Origin: Rhodospirillales bacterium
GTDB taxonomy: Bacteria; Pseudomonadota; Alphaproteobacteria; Reyranellales; Reyranellaceae
Length of the DNA stretch: 64,000 nt
Assembly: GCA_016185145.1 (NCBI GenBank)
Contig: JACPOB010000043.1
Span: 43,681-107,680 of the forward strand
Reading direction: 5' to 3'
Both the position numbers and the translations under genes were made by a program. This document shows, in pieces, positions 10,900 through 19,093 of the stretch (its first letter is position 1; every line of letters begins with the position of its first letter). The notes under the pieces were generated by a model that saw nothing but the letters and a program-made list of their open reading frames with translations, was not told the origin of the DNA and did not search any database.

Positions 10900-10966
10900 C
10901 TTCCGGACCGCGAGCTTCCAGCTCGCTCATGATTTATGAGCGAGCTGGAAGCTCGCGGTCCGGAAG
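10900..10966. repeat. Palindromic repeat, GGACCGCG family, copy 3
   Basis: A perfect 31-bp inverted repeat (10900-10930 with 10936-10966) around GATTT. Each arm contains its own hairpin CGAGCT-TCC-AGCTCG. It sits between the convergent ends of the fumarase remnant and the ThrE-type exporter, consistent with a shared terminator. Confidence 0.92.
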
Positions 10967-10977
10967 AGCATGAGTGA

Positions 10978-12213
10978 CTACCGCTCGAAGCGCCAACGCC
11001 GTTCGGTGACGAACCGGGCGGCGATCAGGCCCATGGCCATGGCGCCGACGGCGAAGCAGCAGACGGCGCCGGCGGCGATGGCGTCGGTCACCTTGCCCTG
11101 GTTCAGGAACACGATGGTCTGGAAGGCGTAGAGGCCGGGCGTCATCATGATGATGCTGGGCACGGTGAGCGTAATGCGCGGCACGTGCAGCGGCTCGCGC
11201 ACCAGCGACGCGCCGAGGCCGACGGCGAGCGCACCGAAGAACGTGGCGCTCGGCAGGCCGAATCCGAGGTCGTGCAGCGCCAGCCTGATCTCGTTGCCCA
11301 CCAATGTCAGGAGGGCGACGACCAGGATCGTGCGCAGCGGATTGTTGAACAGGATGCCGTAGCCGCAGCCGCCGGCGAAGCAGGCGACGGCGCGCCACAG
11401 CAGCGTCATCGGCTCGATGCCGAGGCCGGCTGGCCCCGGCGGCGCCGGCGTGAGACCCGCCAGTGCGGCGACCACCGACAGGCCGAACGCCGCGGCCAGG
11501 GTCAGCAGCACGCCGTAGAACAATCGGGCGATGCCGGCCGTCGTCTGGTGCTGCACGAGGTCGAGCAGGGCCGCGACCAATGGGAAGCCCGGCACCAGGA
11601 ACAGCGCCGACGAGATGAAGCCCATCGCATGGGCGAGCTCGAAACTGCGCACGCCGAAGCCCAGCACGATCAGGCAATAGACGCCCGCGGCGAGCACGGC
11701 GCACAACGCGGTCATGGCGTACTGGTTGAACCCTTTGCGCGACAGCAGGGTGCGCGCGGTCTGCCCCAACCCGCCGCCGACGGCGGCCGCCCCGGTCGCC
11801 AGCAGGTCGCCGCCGTTCAGGTACGAGAAGCATGCCGACGCCGCCGCCATGGAGAGCGCGATCAACGGCAGGGAATGCAGCGCCGGCGTGGCCTCGATGG
11901 CGTCGATCTCGACGGCCAGCGCCTCGGGCGTCAGGCCGGGCTTGCTGGTGCGCGCCAGCCGCTCGAGGGCGGCGATACGCGAGGCATCGACGCCGAGCGG
12001 AGCCATCTCGCGCGCCAAGGTCACGGTCTCGCCGCCGGCTTGCGCCGTCGCCGTCATGCCGCCCAGGGTGACGTGCACCGCGAGATGATCGATGCCGAGG
12101 GCCTTGGCCAGCAGCCCCATGGCGTCGCGCACGCGGAAGGCGGTGTCGCCCGACCGCAGCATCGCCGCGCCGAAGCGCAGGATGACGTCGAGGGATTTGT
12201 CGAGCTGACTCAT
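10978..12213 (-). CDS. ThrE-family threonine/serine exporter
   Basis: This 411-residue inner-membrane protein has the two-part ThrE layout: an N-terminal cytoplasmic DUF1212 segment (FGAAMLRSGDTAFRVRDAM) followed by about ten hydrophobic helices, with PSIIMMTPGLYAFQ in the C-terminal DUF3815-like half. Both halves are fused, as in Corynebacterium ThrE. The family exports small amino acids; the actual substrate is not deducible. ATG 12213 is chosen over the in-frame ATG at 12234, whose extra seven residues lie in the flanking repeat. Confidence 0.87.
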   Translation of the reverse strand: MSQLDKSLDVILRFGAAMLRSGDTAFRVRDAMGLLAKALGIDHLAVHVTLGGMTATAQAGGETVTLAREMAPLGVDASRIAALERLARTSKPGLTPEALAVEIDAIEATPALHSLPLIALSMAAASACFSYLNGGDLLATGAAAVGGGLGQTARTLLSRKGFNQYAMTALCAVLAAGVYCLIVLGFGVRSFELAHAMGFISSALFLVPGFPLVAALLDLVQHQTTAGIARLFYGVLLTLAAAFGLSVVAALAGLTPAPPGPAGLGIEPMTLLWRAVACFAGGCGYGILFNNPLRTILVVALLTLVGNEIRLALHDLGFGLPSATFFGALAVGLGASLVREPLHVPRITLTVPSIIMMTPGLYAFQTIVFLNQGKVTDAIAAGAVCCFAVGAMAMGLIAARFVTERRWRFER

Positions 12214-12221
12214 CGTCTTCC

Positions 12222-12277
12222 GGACCGCGCGCATCCTGCGCGCTCAGAATCATGAGCGCGCAGGATGCGCGCGGTCC
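12222..12277. repeat. Palindromic repeat, GGACCGCG family, copy 4
   Basis: A perfect 25-bp inverted repeat (12222-12246 with 12253-12277) around GAATCA. Each arm is a hairpin GCGCGCA-TCC-TGCGCGC. It lies between mqo and the downstream ThrE-type gene, and is followed by AGAGCATGA as in copies 1 and 3. Confidence 0.9.
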
Positions 12278-12289
12278 AAAAGAGCATGA

Positions 12290-13789
12290 TCAAGCCGTAT
12301 GCAGCCCCAGCACTTCGGCAGTGTCCTTGCGGACGCGCTCGACCAGTGCGGCATCGGTCTTGAGGTCGCCGCCGTAGGACGGGATCATCTCCTTGATCTT
12401 GGGCACCCAGTGGCCGACGAGCTGCTCGTGGAAGCAGTTCTCCAGCATGTGCACCATGATCCAGACGGCGGTCGAGGCACCGGGCGAGGCGCCGAGCAGG
12501 GCGACGATCGAGGAATCGGCCGAGGACACGATCTCGGTGCCGAATTCCAGCGTGCCGGTGTGCAGCTTGCTCTTCCTGATGATCTGCACGCGCTGGCCGG
12601 CGACGTCGAGCTCCCAGTCGCTCTCCTTCATGCTGGGATAGAAGTCGCGCAGCGCCTTGTAGCGATGGCCCTTGCTCTGGAACACTTGGCCGACCAGGTA
12701 TTCCTCGAGCGGAAAGTTGTCCCGCGCCACCGCCAGCAGCGGCAGGATGTTGTCGGGCCGCACCGACAGCGGCAGGTCGAAAAGCGAACCGTGCTTCAGG
12801 AACTTGGTCGAGAAGCCGGCATAGGGGCCGAACAGGATCCAGCGCTTGCCGTCGATGATGCGCGTGTCGAGGTGGGGCACCGACATCGGCGGCGAGCCGG
12901 CGGCCGCCATGCCGTAGACCTTGGCGGCGTGGCGAGCGGCGATCTCGGGATTGCCGCAGCGCAGCCAGATGCCGCTCACCGGAAAGCCGGCGAAGCCTTT
13001 CGCCTCCGGGATGCCCGACTTCTGCAACAGGGAGATGGCGCGACCGCCGGCGCCGAGGAAGACGTAACGGGCGCCGATGCGCCGCGTCTCGCCGGTCTCG
13101 CTGTTGCGGACATCGAGCCACCAGCCGTCGCCCGTGGGTCGGCGCTGCAGGTCGGTGACGTCGTGCGAGAAATGCACGGCGAAGCGATGCTGCTTCTTCA
13201 GGTAGTCCATCAGGTTCCGGGTGAGGGCGCCGTAGTTCACGTCGGCGCCGCTCACGATGCGGGTGGCGGCGACGACCTGGCTGGGGTCGCGGCCCTCCAT
13301 GATCAACGGCGCCCATTCGGCGATCTGCTTGTGGTCCTGGCTGAACTCCATGCCGTGATAGCAATGATGCGCGCTCATCGCGGCGTGGCGCTTCTTCAGG
13401 AAGGCCGCGCGATCCTCGCCGATCACGAAGCTCATGTGCGGCACGGGATGGATGAAGGAATCGGGCGAGGCGATGGCGCCTTTGCGGATCAGGTACGACC
13501 AGAACTGGCGCGACATGTCGAACTCGACATTGACCTCGAGCGCCTTGGCGATGTCGATGCTGCCGTCCTTGCGCATCGGCGTGTAGTTCAGCTCGCAGTT
13601 GGCGGCGTGGCCGGTGCCGGCGTTGTTCCAGGCGCCGGAGCTCTCCTGCGCCTCGCCCGGCATGCGCTCGACCATCTCGATCCTGAGATGCGGCTGCAGC
13701 TCCTTCAAGAATACCGCGAGCGTTGTGCTCATGATGCCGGCGCCGACCAGGACGACGTCGGCGCTCATCACCTCGTTGCTGTCGCTCAT
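12290..13789 (-). CDS. mqo: Malate:quinone oxidoreductase
   Basis: A 499-residue FAD enzyme that oxidises malate to oxaloacetate at the membrane and reduces quinone. The Rossmann motif DVVLVGAGIMSTTLAVFL is at the N-terminus. SSGAWNNAGTGHAANCELNYTP is the diagnostic Mqo segment near residue 50, and the C-terminal LLGASPGASTAVWIM also matches. GGGAGA lies upstream of ATG 13789, and an in-frame upstream ATG (13939) lies inside the cupin gene, so the shorter start is used. The cupin gene ends 13 bp upstream, suggesting cotranscription. A fumarase remnant one gene away raises the question of where malate comes from. Confidence 0.96.
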   Translation of the reverse strand: MSDSNEVMSADVVLVGAGIMSTTLAVFLKELQPHLRIEMVERMPGEAQESSGAWNNAGTGHAANCELNYTPMRKDGSIDIAKALEVNVEFDMSRQFWSYLIRKGAIASPDSFIHPVPHMSFVIGEDRAAFLKKRHAAMSAHHCYHGMEFSQDHKQIAEWAPLIMEGRDPSQVVAATRIVSGADVNYGALTRNLMDYLKKQHRFAVHFSHDVTDLQRRPTGDGWWLDVRNSETGETRRIGARYVFLGAGGRAISLLQKSGIPEAKGFAGFPVSGIWLRCGNPEIAARHAAKVYGMAAAGSPPMSVPHLDTRIIDGKRWILFGPYAGFSTKFLKHGSLFDLPLSVRPDNILPLLAVARDNFPLEEYLVGQVFQSKGHRYKALRDFYPSMKESDWELDVAGQRVQIIRKSKLHTGTLEFGTEIVSSADSSIVALLGASPGASTAVWIMVHMLENCFHEQLVGHWVPKIKEMIPSYGGDLKTDAALVERVRKDTAEVLGLHTA

Positions 13790-13802
13790 GCGATCTCCCC
13801 GA

Positions 13803-14195
13803 CTAGGCCTGGCCGCCACGCTTGAAAGGAATGGCCGTGCCCGGCTCGAGCACGACATAGAGGCGCCGCCACGGTTCGTCATCGACCAGCTTCCAGCTAT
13901 GGCCGCCGCCCGTCGTGTCCTCGGCCAGCAGGATCTCACCCGGCTCCAGGATGAAGTGCTGGCCGCCGCGCGTCTGGAAACCCAGCTTGCCGCTCAGCGT
14001 GATCACCAGCTGGCGGACCGGCGCGGTGTGCCATTCGAAGGTGCCGCCCGACCGGGTTTCCTGGAAGGAGGCGTGCGAGGCACCGAGCTTGCCGGTCAGG
14101 AAATCGCCGCGCGGCCCGGGCTCGAGATCGATGAAGCCCTCCTCGGCATGCGAATTCTGGTCCTCGCCGGTCCACAGACGCACACACCGGATCAT
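13803..14195 (-). CDS. Small cupin-domain protein
   Basis: A 130-residue single-domain cupin. The double-stranded beta-helix motifs are visible as HTAPVRQLVITLSGKLGF and then LEPGEILLAEDTTGGGHSW. The metal-ligand pattern is incomplete: the first motif has H..Q rather than the usual HxH, so metal binding is uncertain. Family members range from enzymes to sugar-binding regulators and no substrate can be assigned. The start at 14195 gives a conventional N-terminus; an in-frame ATG 33 bases upstream is possible. Confidence 0.75.
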   Translation of the reverse strand: MIRCVRLWTGEDQNSHAEEGFIDLEPGPRGDFLTGKLGASHASFQETRSGGTFEWHTAPVRQLVITLSGKLGFQTRGGQHFILEPGEILLAEDTTGGGHSWKLVDDEPWRRLYVVLEPGTAIPFKRGGQA

Positions 14196-14281
14196 CGAAT
14201 CGCCCCCGCCGATGGCAGTTACCGCCAAAGACCGCAGTATGCTGTGACGGGGCTGCGGGGTGAAGGGGCAGGCGGCAAAGA

Positions 14282-14305
14282 AAGAGCGGGCTTTCGCCCG
14301 CTCTT
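14282..14305 (-). terminator. Rho-independent terminator of the porin gene
   Basis: A perfect 10-bp stem (AAGAGCGGGC with GCCCGCTCTT) around a 4-base loop. Read on the minus strand it is followed by TCTTTGCC, a short U-rich tract. It lies about 50 bp past the porin stop and just before the cupin start. Confidence 0.8.
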
Positions 14306-14352
14306 CCGTCTCCCTGATCCGCCCAGCTGATTCCAGGCGGGCGGGTTGTGCT

Positions 14353-15729
14353 TCAGAAGCGCAGGTCCATGCCGAGCATGACCGCCCACGAGTTGCCGAC
14401 CACCGCGTTGCTGGGGCCGTAGGCGTTGTAGTACTGGAAGCCGCCGACCATCTTGACGCCGGGGCCGAGGGCGTAGTTGGCGCCCACTTCCCACTTCTGC
14501 ACGACTTCCGTGCCGAACAGCACCTGGGTCGACGGATTGTTGCTGAAGACGGTGCTGTTGCCCGAAAATGGGTTGCCGCTGCCGTTGTTGGGTGCGCTGA
14601 GCGTCTGCGCCTGCGTGCCGACCGCGATGGCCGTCACGTTGCTCGAGCCGTTGCCGTTGGTGTTGTAGAAGCCGGCCCACATGAACGACATCTGCCACGG
14701 ACCGGTCTCGTACATGATGCCCGCGGTGTAGAAGCGGGTGTCGTTGTCGACCCCGGTGTAGTAGTTGGCGCCGAGGCCGTTGTTGTCCCAGCCGAGCGCG
14801 CCGCCGATGGTGAAGCCGGCATAGGCGAACTGGGCACCGACCACCCACTGCTTCCAGGAGGTGAGGTTGGCGCCGGTCACCATGTTGGCCGAACCCGCGA
14901 ACGGCGAGAAGCCGGGCACGAACGAGGCGTAGGCGAACGCGCCGTACAGCGCGACGCTGAAGTCACCGAACTTGTTCAGGTAGTTGGCGCCGACGTCGAA
15001 CAGATCCTGCCAGGCGTAGTCCGAGCTCGGGCAGTTGTTCATGTTGGTGGCGTTGTTGTAGCCGCAGATGCCGGCGCCGAAACCCGGACCGCTGCTGACA
15101 TAGGGCGCACCCGCCGCGCCGTTTGCCGTTATGTTCAGCTTCGGAGCGTAGCCCACGCCGAGCTGCAGACCGAGGAAGCGCGGCGTGAAGTAGTTGATGC
15201 GGTTGACGTCCTGCCAAGTCGGCGTGATCGTCGTCGCCATCGTGCGCCAATAGGCCTTGTTGTTGTTCAGGACCGATTGGTTGATCCAATTGTGATTGTG
15301 CTGAATGGCGCCCCACCCGATGAAGGCCGAGGGCGTGCCGTAGTACATGCGGTACGTCGCTGCGTCGCGGGAGCCCACCTCGACGCGGCCCCAGTCGCCG
15401 AAGGCGAAGAGGAACGCTTCGTCGATCTGCGCGTTGGCAGTGGCGGAGCTCGGATCCCACGCTTCGAGCTCGACCGTCAGCCCCACCGAGGTGCCGTTGT
15501 CCAGCTTGGTCTGGCCAATGAAGTGGATTTCGCCTTCCTGAAGGAACTCGAGACCCTTGTAGTTGGTGAACGTACCGTTCAGGGCGTAGGTCGGGGCGAT
15601 ATTGCCGGCCACGCCGTAGAAGGTGTAGTAGCCGCCGATCCCCATCTTGATCGGGTCGGCGGCCATGGCGGGTGTCACTGCGCCACCGACGACCAAGGCA
15701 GTAGAAGCGAGCAGAAGCTTTTTGATCAT
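14353..15729 (-). CDS. Outer-membrane porin
   Basis: This 458-residue precursor has signal peptide MIKKLLLASTALVVGGAVTPAMA, followed by a Gly/Asn/Tyr-rich beta-barrel and ending in a terminal aromatic (GMDLRF), the BAM recognition signature. ADPIKMGIGGYYTFYGV at the mature N-terminus and WGRVEVGSRDAATYRMYYG resemble the general alphaproteobacterial porins. GGGAGG precedes ATG 15729; the longer open frame to 15777 lacks a signal peptide at its start. It has its own terminator at 14282-14305 and is probably a highly expressed single-gene unit. Confidence 0.9.
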   Translation of the reverse strand: MIKKLLLASTALVVGGAVTPAMAADPIKMGIGGYYTFYGVAGNIAPTYALNGTFTNYKGLEFLQEGEIHFIGQTKLDNGTSVGLTVELEAWDPSSATANAQIDEAFLFAFGDWGRVEVGSRDAATYRMYYGTPSAFIGWGAIQHNHNWINQSVLNNNKAYWRTMATTITPTWQDVNRINYFTPRFLGLQLGVGYAPKLNITANGAAGAPYVSSGPGFGAGICGYNNATNMNNCPSSDYAWQDLFDVGANYLNKFGDFSVALYGAFAYASFVPGFSPFAGSANMVTGANLTSWKQWVVGAQFAYAGFTIGGALGWDNNGLGANYYTGVDNDTRFYTAGIMYETGPWQMSFMWAGFYNTNGNGSSNVTAIAVGTQAQTLSAPNNGSGNPFSGNSTVFSNNPSTQVLFGTEVVQKWEVGANYALGPGVKMVGGFQYYNAYGPSNAVVGNSWAVMLGMDLRF

Positions 15730-16081
15730 CACAGCCTCCCACTCTCGTTGGGCTCTCTTTGATCCTCCCTCTTTCACTCACAGTTGTTCCACAATCTCCA
15801 GTTTCGGACATTACATCCCGCTGATGATCGCGGCATGCCGACCGTCGTTGCAATCGATGTTAGGGAACGTCCTCTTATAGTTTCCAAACTCTAATCATCC
15901 GTCGAGAGAGAGAAAGTGAGCATGTGTACCCGTCAGGCGCGGTCACACCATTTGCCTCCCCTCTGCTCGTTGACGCGTGGAGGGACCGGCTAAGTTGGCG
16001 GTCTTTTGCGACCAGAAGCCTGTTGCGCGCGCCTTTGGATGCAGTACAAATCGCCTGCACCTGTGCTGCACCTAGCAGTGT
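15730..16081. other. Intergenic region upstream of porin and tRNA-Arg
   Basis: About 350 bases without a convincing gene. It must contain the leftward porin promoter and the rightward tRNA promoter, but I could not assign either with confidence. It is more AT-rich than the flanks around 15870-15900. An open frame antisense to the tRNA is treated as spurious. Confidence 0.5.
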
Positions 16082-16158
16082 GTCCCCGTAGCTCAGCTGG
16101 ATAGAGCAGCGGTTTCCTAAACCGGAGGTCGGAGGTTCGAATCCTCTCGGGGACGCCA
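16082..16158 (+). tRNA. tRNA-Arg (anticodon CCT)
   Basis: The cloverleaf can be drawn by eye: acceptor GTCCCCG/CGGGGAC, D arm GCTC-AGCTGGATA-GAGC, anticodon loop TTCCTAA giving CCT (reads AGG), T arm GGAGG-TTCGAAT-CCTCT, discriminator G and encoded CCA. At 77 bases it is complete. Confidence 0.96.
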
Positions 16159-16187
16159 TTCCCTGTGCAAAAGAGCGGCCCCGGCGG

Positions 16188-17282
16188 TCAGCTCGTGACG
16201 ATCTCGCCGTTGACGACCTTGGGGAAGGCGTCGAAGTGCGACTTGAACGTCGCCAGGCGCGGCGTGGCGACGATGGCGGCCGTTCCCACGGCGAACTCGA
16301 GGATCATCAGTGCGATCGATTCTGCATTGTGCAGCTTGAACCACTTGCCGATCCCCAGGAAATGTCCTTCGAACGCATAGGCGTTGTCGTTGATCTCGAG
16401 ACCAGTGCCGTCGCGGGGCCCGACGAAATGGCACATCTCATGGATCACCGTCCATTGCTTCTCGATCGGGGCAGGCTGGTTCGCGAAGATCGGCCCGAGG
16501 AAGACCGTGTGGCCCGGCGCCTTTATGTTCACGCCTTTCTCCACGTAGATCTGGAACTGATTCGTCGACAACTTGTCGCCGCCGCGCACGGTCCAGGCGA
16601 TGACGCCGGCGCCCGGCTTCGGATCGAACATGATGATGCTGTCTATGCCATGGGCGCCGAAGGCATTGGCACGCGAGACCTGGAAATGGATCGCCGACAC
16701 GATCCTGAGCAGCATGCCGGCGTCGTTCGGGGTGACCTTCACCTTGGCGGTCTCGAAATGCTTGTTCAGCCACGCCATGGTCGTCGGCGTCTGATGCAGC
16801 AGCTTGAAGCGCAGCGACATCAGGGTGCGCTCGAGATCCTTCAGGATCTGCTTTCCTTCCGCGACCATTTGCGGACCGGTCTGCGTCGGTTTCGGCGGCG
16901 TCGAGGGCGAGCCAGCGGCCTGTCCGGGTCGGCCGTCGAGCCCGAGCCGGCCGACGGGAATGGAGGGAGAGTCGCAGATGAGCGCTGTCAGCGCCTTGAT
17001 CGTCGGCCCATCCACGTCGATCCGCCCGTCCGTCCGGGTCAGGACTTTCGCTTGGAACTTTTCGATCGCCGCCTGTGTTTTCGGGCCAATAATTCCGTCC
17101 TCGGCCAGCAGAACCGCCGGGCCGCCATCCTGCGGCGGCGTCGAATTCAGGAACGTCTGTACGATCCGAACATCGGCCTTCTTGTTTGCTCCGCCTTTTC
17201 CGACCGAACCGCCGATTGGTTTGGTGGTGGGATTGCTGCAGAAAAAACAAGTCCTGAATGACGAGTTTGCAACCAGCGACAT
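16188..17282 (-). CDS. Peptidoglycan-binding domain protein with aspzincin-like metallopeptidase domain
   Basis: A 364-residue protein without an obvious signal peptide. Residues about 28-95 form a PG_binding_1-type domain (GGANKKADVRIVQTFLN, then EDGIIGPKTQAAIEKFQ). A Pro-rich linker follows at about 115-140. The C-terminal half contains HEMCH at 281-285 and, 14 residues later, D299 in INDNAY, which fits the HExxH plus Asp zinc site of M35-type aspzincins. The substrate is unknown; a cell-wall-targeted or secreted effector-like peptidase is possible. The N-terminus has two Cys (CFFC) near residue 12. The metallopeptidase assignment rests on motif reading only. Confidence 0.7.
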   Translation of the reverse strand: MSLVANSSFRTCFFCSNPTTKPIGGSVGKGGANKKADVRIVQTFLNSTPPQDGGPAVLLAEDGIIGPKTQAAIEKFQAKVLTRTDGRIDVDGPTIKALTALICDSPSIPVGRLGLDGRPGQAAGSPSTPPKPTQTGPQMVAEGKQILKDLERTLMSLRFKLLHQTPTTMAWLNKHFETAKVKVTPNDAGMLLRIVSAIHFQVSRANAFGAHGIDSIIMFDPKPGAGVIAWTVRGGDKLSTNQFQIYVEKGVNIKAPGHTVFLGPIFANQPAPIEKQWTVIHEMCHFVGPRDGTGLEINDNAYAFEGHFLGIGKWFKLHNAESIALMILEFAVGTAAIVATPRLATFKSHFDAFPKVVNGEIVTS

Positions 17283-17441
17283 TGCCCGCCTCCTCGAGAA
17301 AACGGCCGCGGCGCGCCCTGTCCCAGGAAAGCGGTTGCGCCTACGTCGGAACTCCGGGCAAGCGTTGCATGTCCAGGCGGGATTTCAAGCTTGATTGTTG
17401 CGCCGAGGGTCGGCGGTTCGTCGAACCTTCGCTAAATCAAT

Positions 17442-18992
17442 CTACGCCGCAAGGCTGCCGACGAATTGCCTGATGCCGGCCAGGACGGGTTGCTGATCGC
17501 CGGCGAAAGGCCAGTGATCGGCGCCGTCGAGCTCGACGAAGCGCGCCTGGGCGATGCGGCTGGCGAGATGCCGGCCGGCGCCGATGCGAACGGCGTTGTC
17601 ACCGCGACGGTGCAGCACCAGGGTCGGAACGGAAATTCGTCCGAGAAGATGCCGGACATCGGTATCGCGCAACGCCTCGAGCACGCCTTTGATCGCTCCC
17701 GGGCTCGACGCCGCCCGCAGCAGGCCTGCCCACCAGGCTCTCGCCCGGGGATCCCCGGACAGGCTCGGCGCGAACGTCTCGATGCCGGCAGGTCCGCCCC
17801 ACACCTCGACGAGCTGCCGCAGCCACATGTCGTACTGACCAGGTTTCAGCGTGTACGGATAGTCGGGCGCCGCGCTTCCCTTGGCCAGTGAGGCGAACAG
17901 GACGAGGCCGGCGACACGATCGGGAAAATCCGCGGCAAACTTGATGCATGCCGGTCCGCCCTCGGACGCGCCGAACAGTACGACCCGGCGGCTGCCAGCG
18001 GCGTCGAGCACGGTACCGATATCCCGCGCGGTCGCATCGACGCTGGGGGCGGATCCGACCCGGTCGGAGAGCCCGACGCCGCGACGATCGAGCAGGATGA
18101 GGCGGCCCATCCCGGCGAGGGAGGACAGGAACGTCCGGCACCGAGGTTCCTCCCAGACCCGTTCCACATGGGACACGAAGCCGGGCAGCACCAGAACATC
18201 GACCCGGCCGGCGCCGTAGGTCTGGAACGCAAGATGGACGCCGCCGCCGCTTGCGTAGCGCGTCGGCGGCGGGGCCTCGGCCGCCGACGTTTCGCCGGCG
18301 TTCAGCAGCGCGAGGGTCTCGGCTTCGGGTGCGACGCCGAGCTCGTCGCGCAGACGTTGCGTCAGGGCAGCGAGGTGGCGCTCGGCGCCAGCGCGATCCC
18401 CGGCGCGCAGGAGATTGCGGATGAGGTGCCGGCCATACACTTCGCTGAGTGGATCGAGTTCGACGAGCCGGCCCGCATACGCCGCTGCGGCCGCGTAATC
18501 GCCGGCTGCATTCTTGTCGTGCACCATGCGCTCGAGCGCCTGGATCGCCCGGCCGCGCAGGGCCTCGCGGCGAAAGAAGGCCCATTCGTCGAACTGCGGG
18601 CAGTCGCCCGGCGAGAAACCGGCGAGAAAGTCGCCACCATAGAGACGGCAGGCCTGCTCGAAGTCGCCGCGGTCGCAGGCCTGCTCGAACAGCTGGGATT
18701 CCACCTGCAGGTCGATGGCCGGCGACCATCGAACCGTCGAACGGTCGATCGCGAGAGCGTCGTCGCCGAGCACGGCCTGAAGCCGATGCAGCAGGCGCCG
18801 CAGCCGTGCCCGCACGAGATCTTCGGCGCTCTCCGGCCACAACATGGTTGCGATCGCGTCGCGCCCGACCGGGCCGCCCGCTTCGGCCAGATGGATCAGC
18901 AGGGCGAGGCCCTTGCGCAAGGCCAATGGGCACGGCCGGTCGTCTCGACGGATCTCCGGGAAGCCAAGCGTCCGCAGGGTGAACACAGTCAT
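17442..18992 (-). CDS. BTAD-type transcriptional activator fused to alpha/beta hydrolase
   Basis: A 516-residue fusion. Residues 1-235 look like a SARP/BTAD module: a winged-helix-like start (LRTLGFPEIRRDDRP, LWPESAEDLVRARLRRLLHRLQ) and a bacterial transcriptional activation domain with TPR-like helices (AGRLVELDPLSEVYGRHLIRNL). Residues 245-516 are an alpha/beta hydrolase with nucleophile elbow GASEG (S343), acid D465 and H493. The hydrolase triad looks intact, so it may sense a ligand or be a true enzyme. The start at 18992 follows from the domain N-terminus. It diverges from an MFS pump across about 100 bp, suggesting it regulates that pump. Confidence 0.82.
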   Translation of the reverse strand: MTVFTLRTLGFPEIRRDDRPCPLALRKGLALLIHLAEAGGPVGRDAIATMLWPESAEDLVRARLRRLLHRLQAVLGDDALAIDRSTVRWSPAIDLQVESQLFEQACDRGDFEQACRLYGGDFLAGFSPGDCPQFDEWAFFRREALRGRAIQALERMVHDKNAAGDYAAAAAYAGRLVELDPLSEVYGRHLIRNLLRAGDRAGAERHLAALTQRLRDELGVAPEAETLALLNAGETSAAEAPPPTRYASGGGVHLAFQTYGAGRVDVLVLPGFVSHVERVWEEPRCRTFLSSLAGMGRLILLDRRGVGLSDRVGSAPSVDATARDIGTVLDAAGSRRVVLFGASEGGPACIKFAADFPDRVAGLVLFASLAKGSAAPDYPYTLKPGQYDMWLRQLVEVWGGPAGIETFAPSLSGDPRARAWWAGLLRAASSPGAIKGVLEALRDTDVRHLLGRISVPTLVLHRRGDNAVRIGAGRHLASRIAQARFVELDGADHWPFAGDQQPVLAGIRQFVGSLAA

Positions 18993-19093
18993 CGTGGTGC
19001 ACTCCCCATCGCGGGTGTCCGGGGACACTCAGGGGACGAGGCGATGCTACCAGCCACGGACTTCATGATGCCACTCTGTCGTGGACTCCCCAA

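Noticed and set aside
15875..16159. Minus-strand open frame beginning MASPRGFEPPT
   Set aside because: Its start is antisense to tRNA-Arg; this N-terminus is a well-known artefact of tRNA-antisense gene calls.
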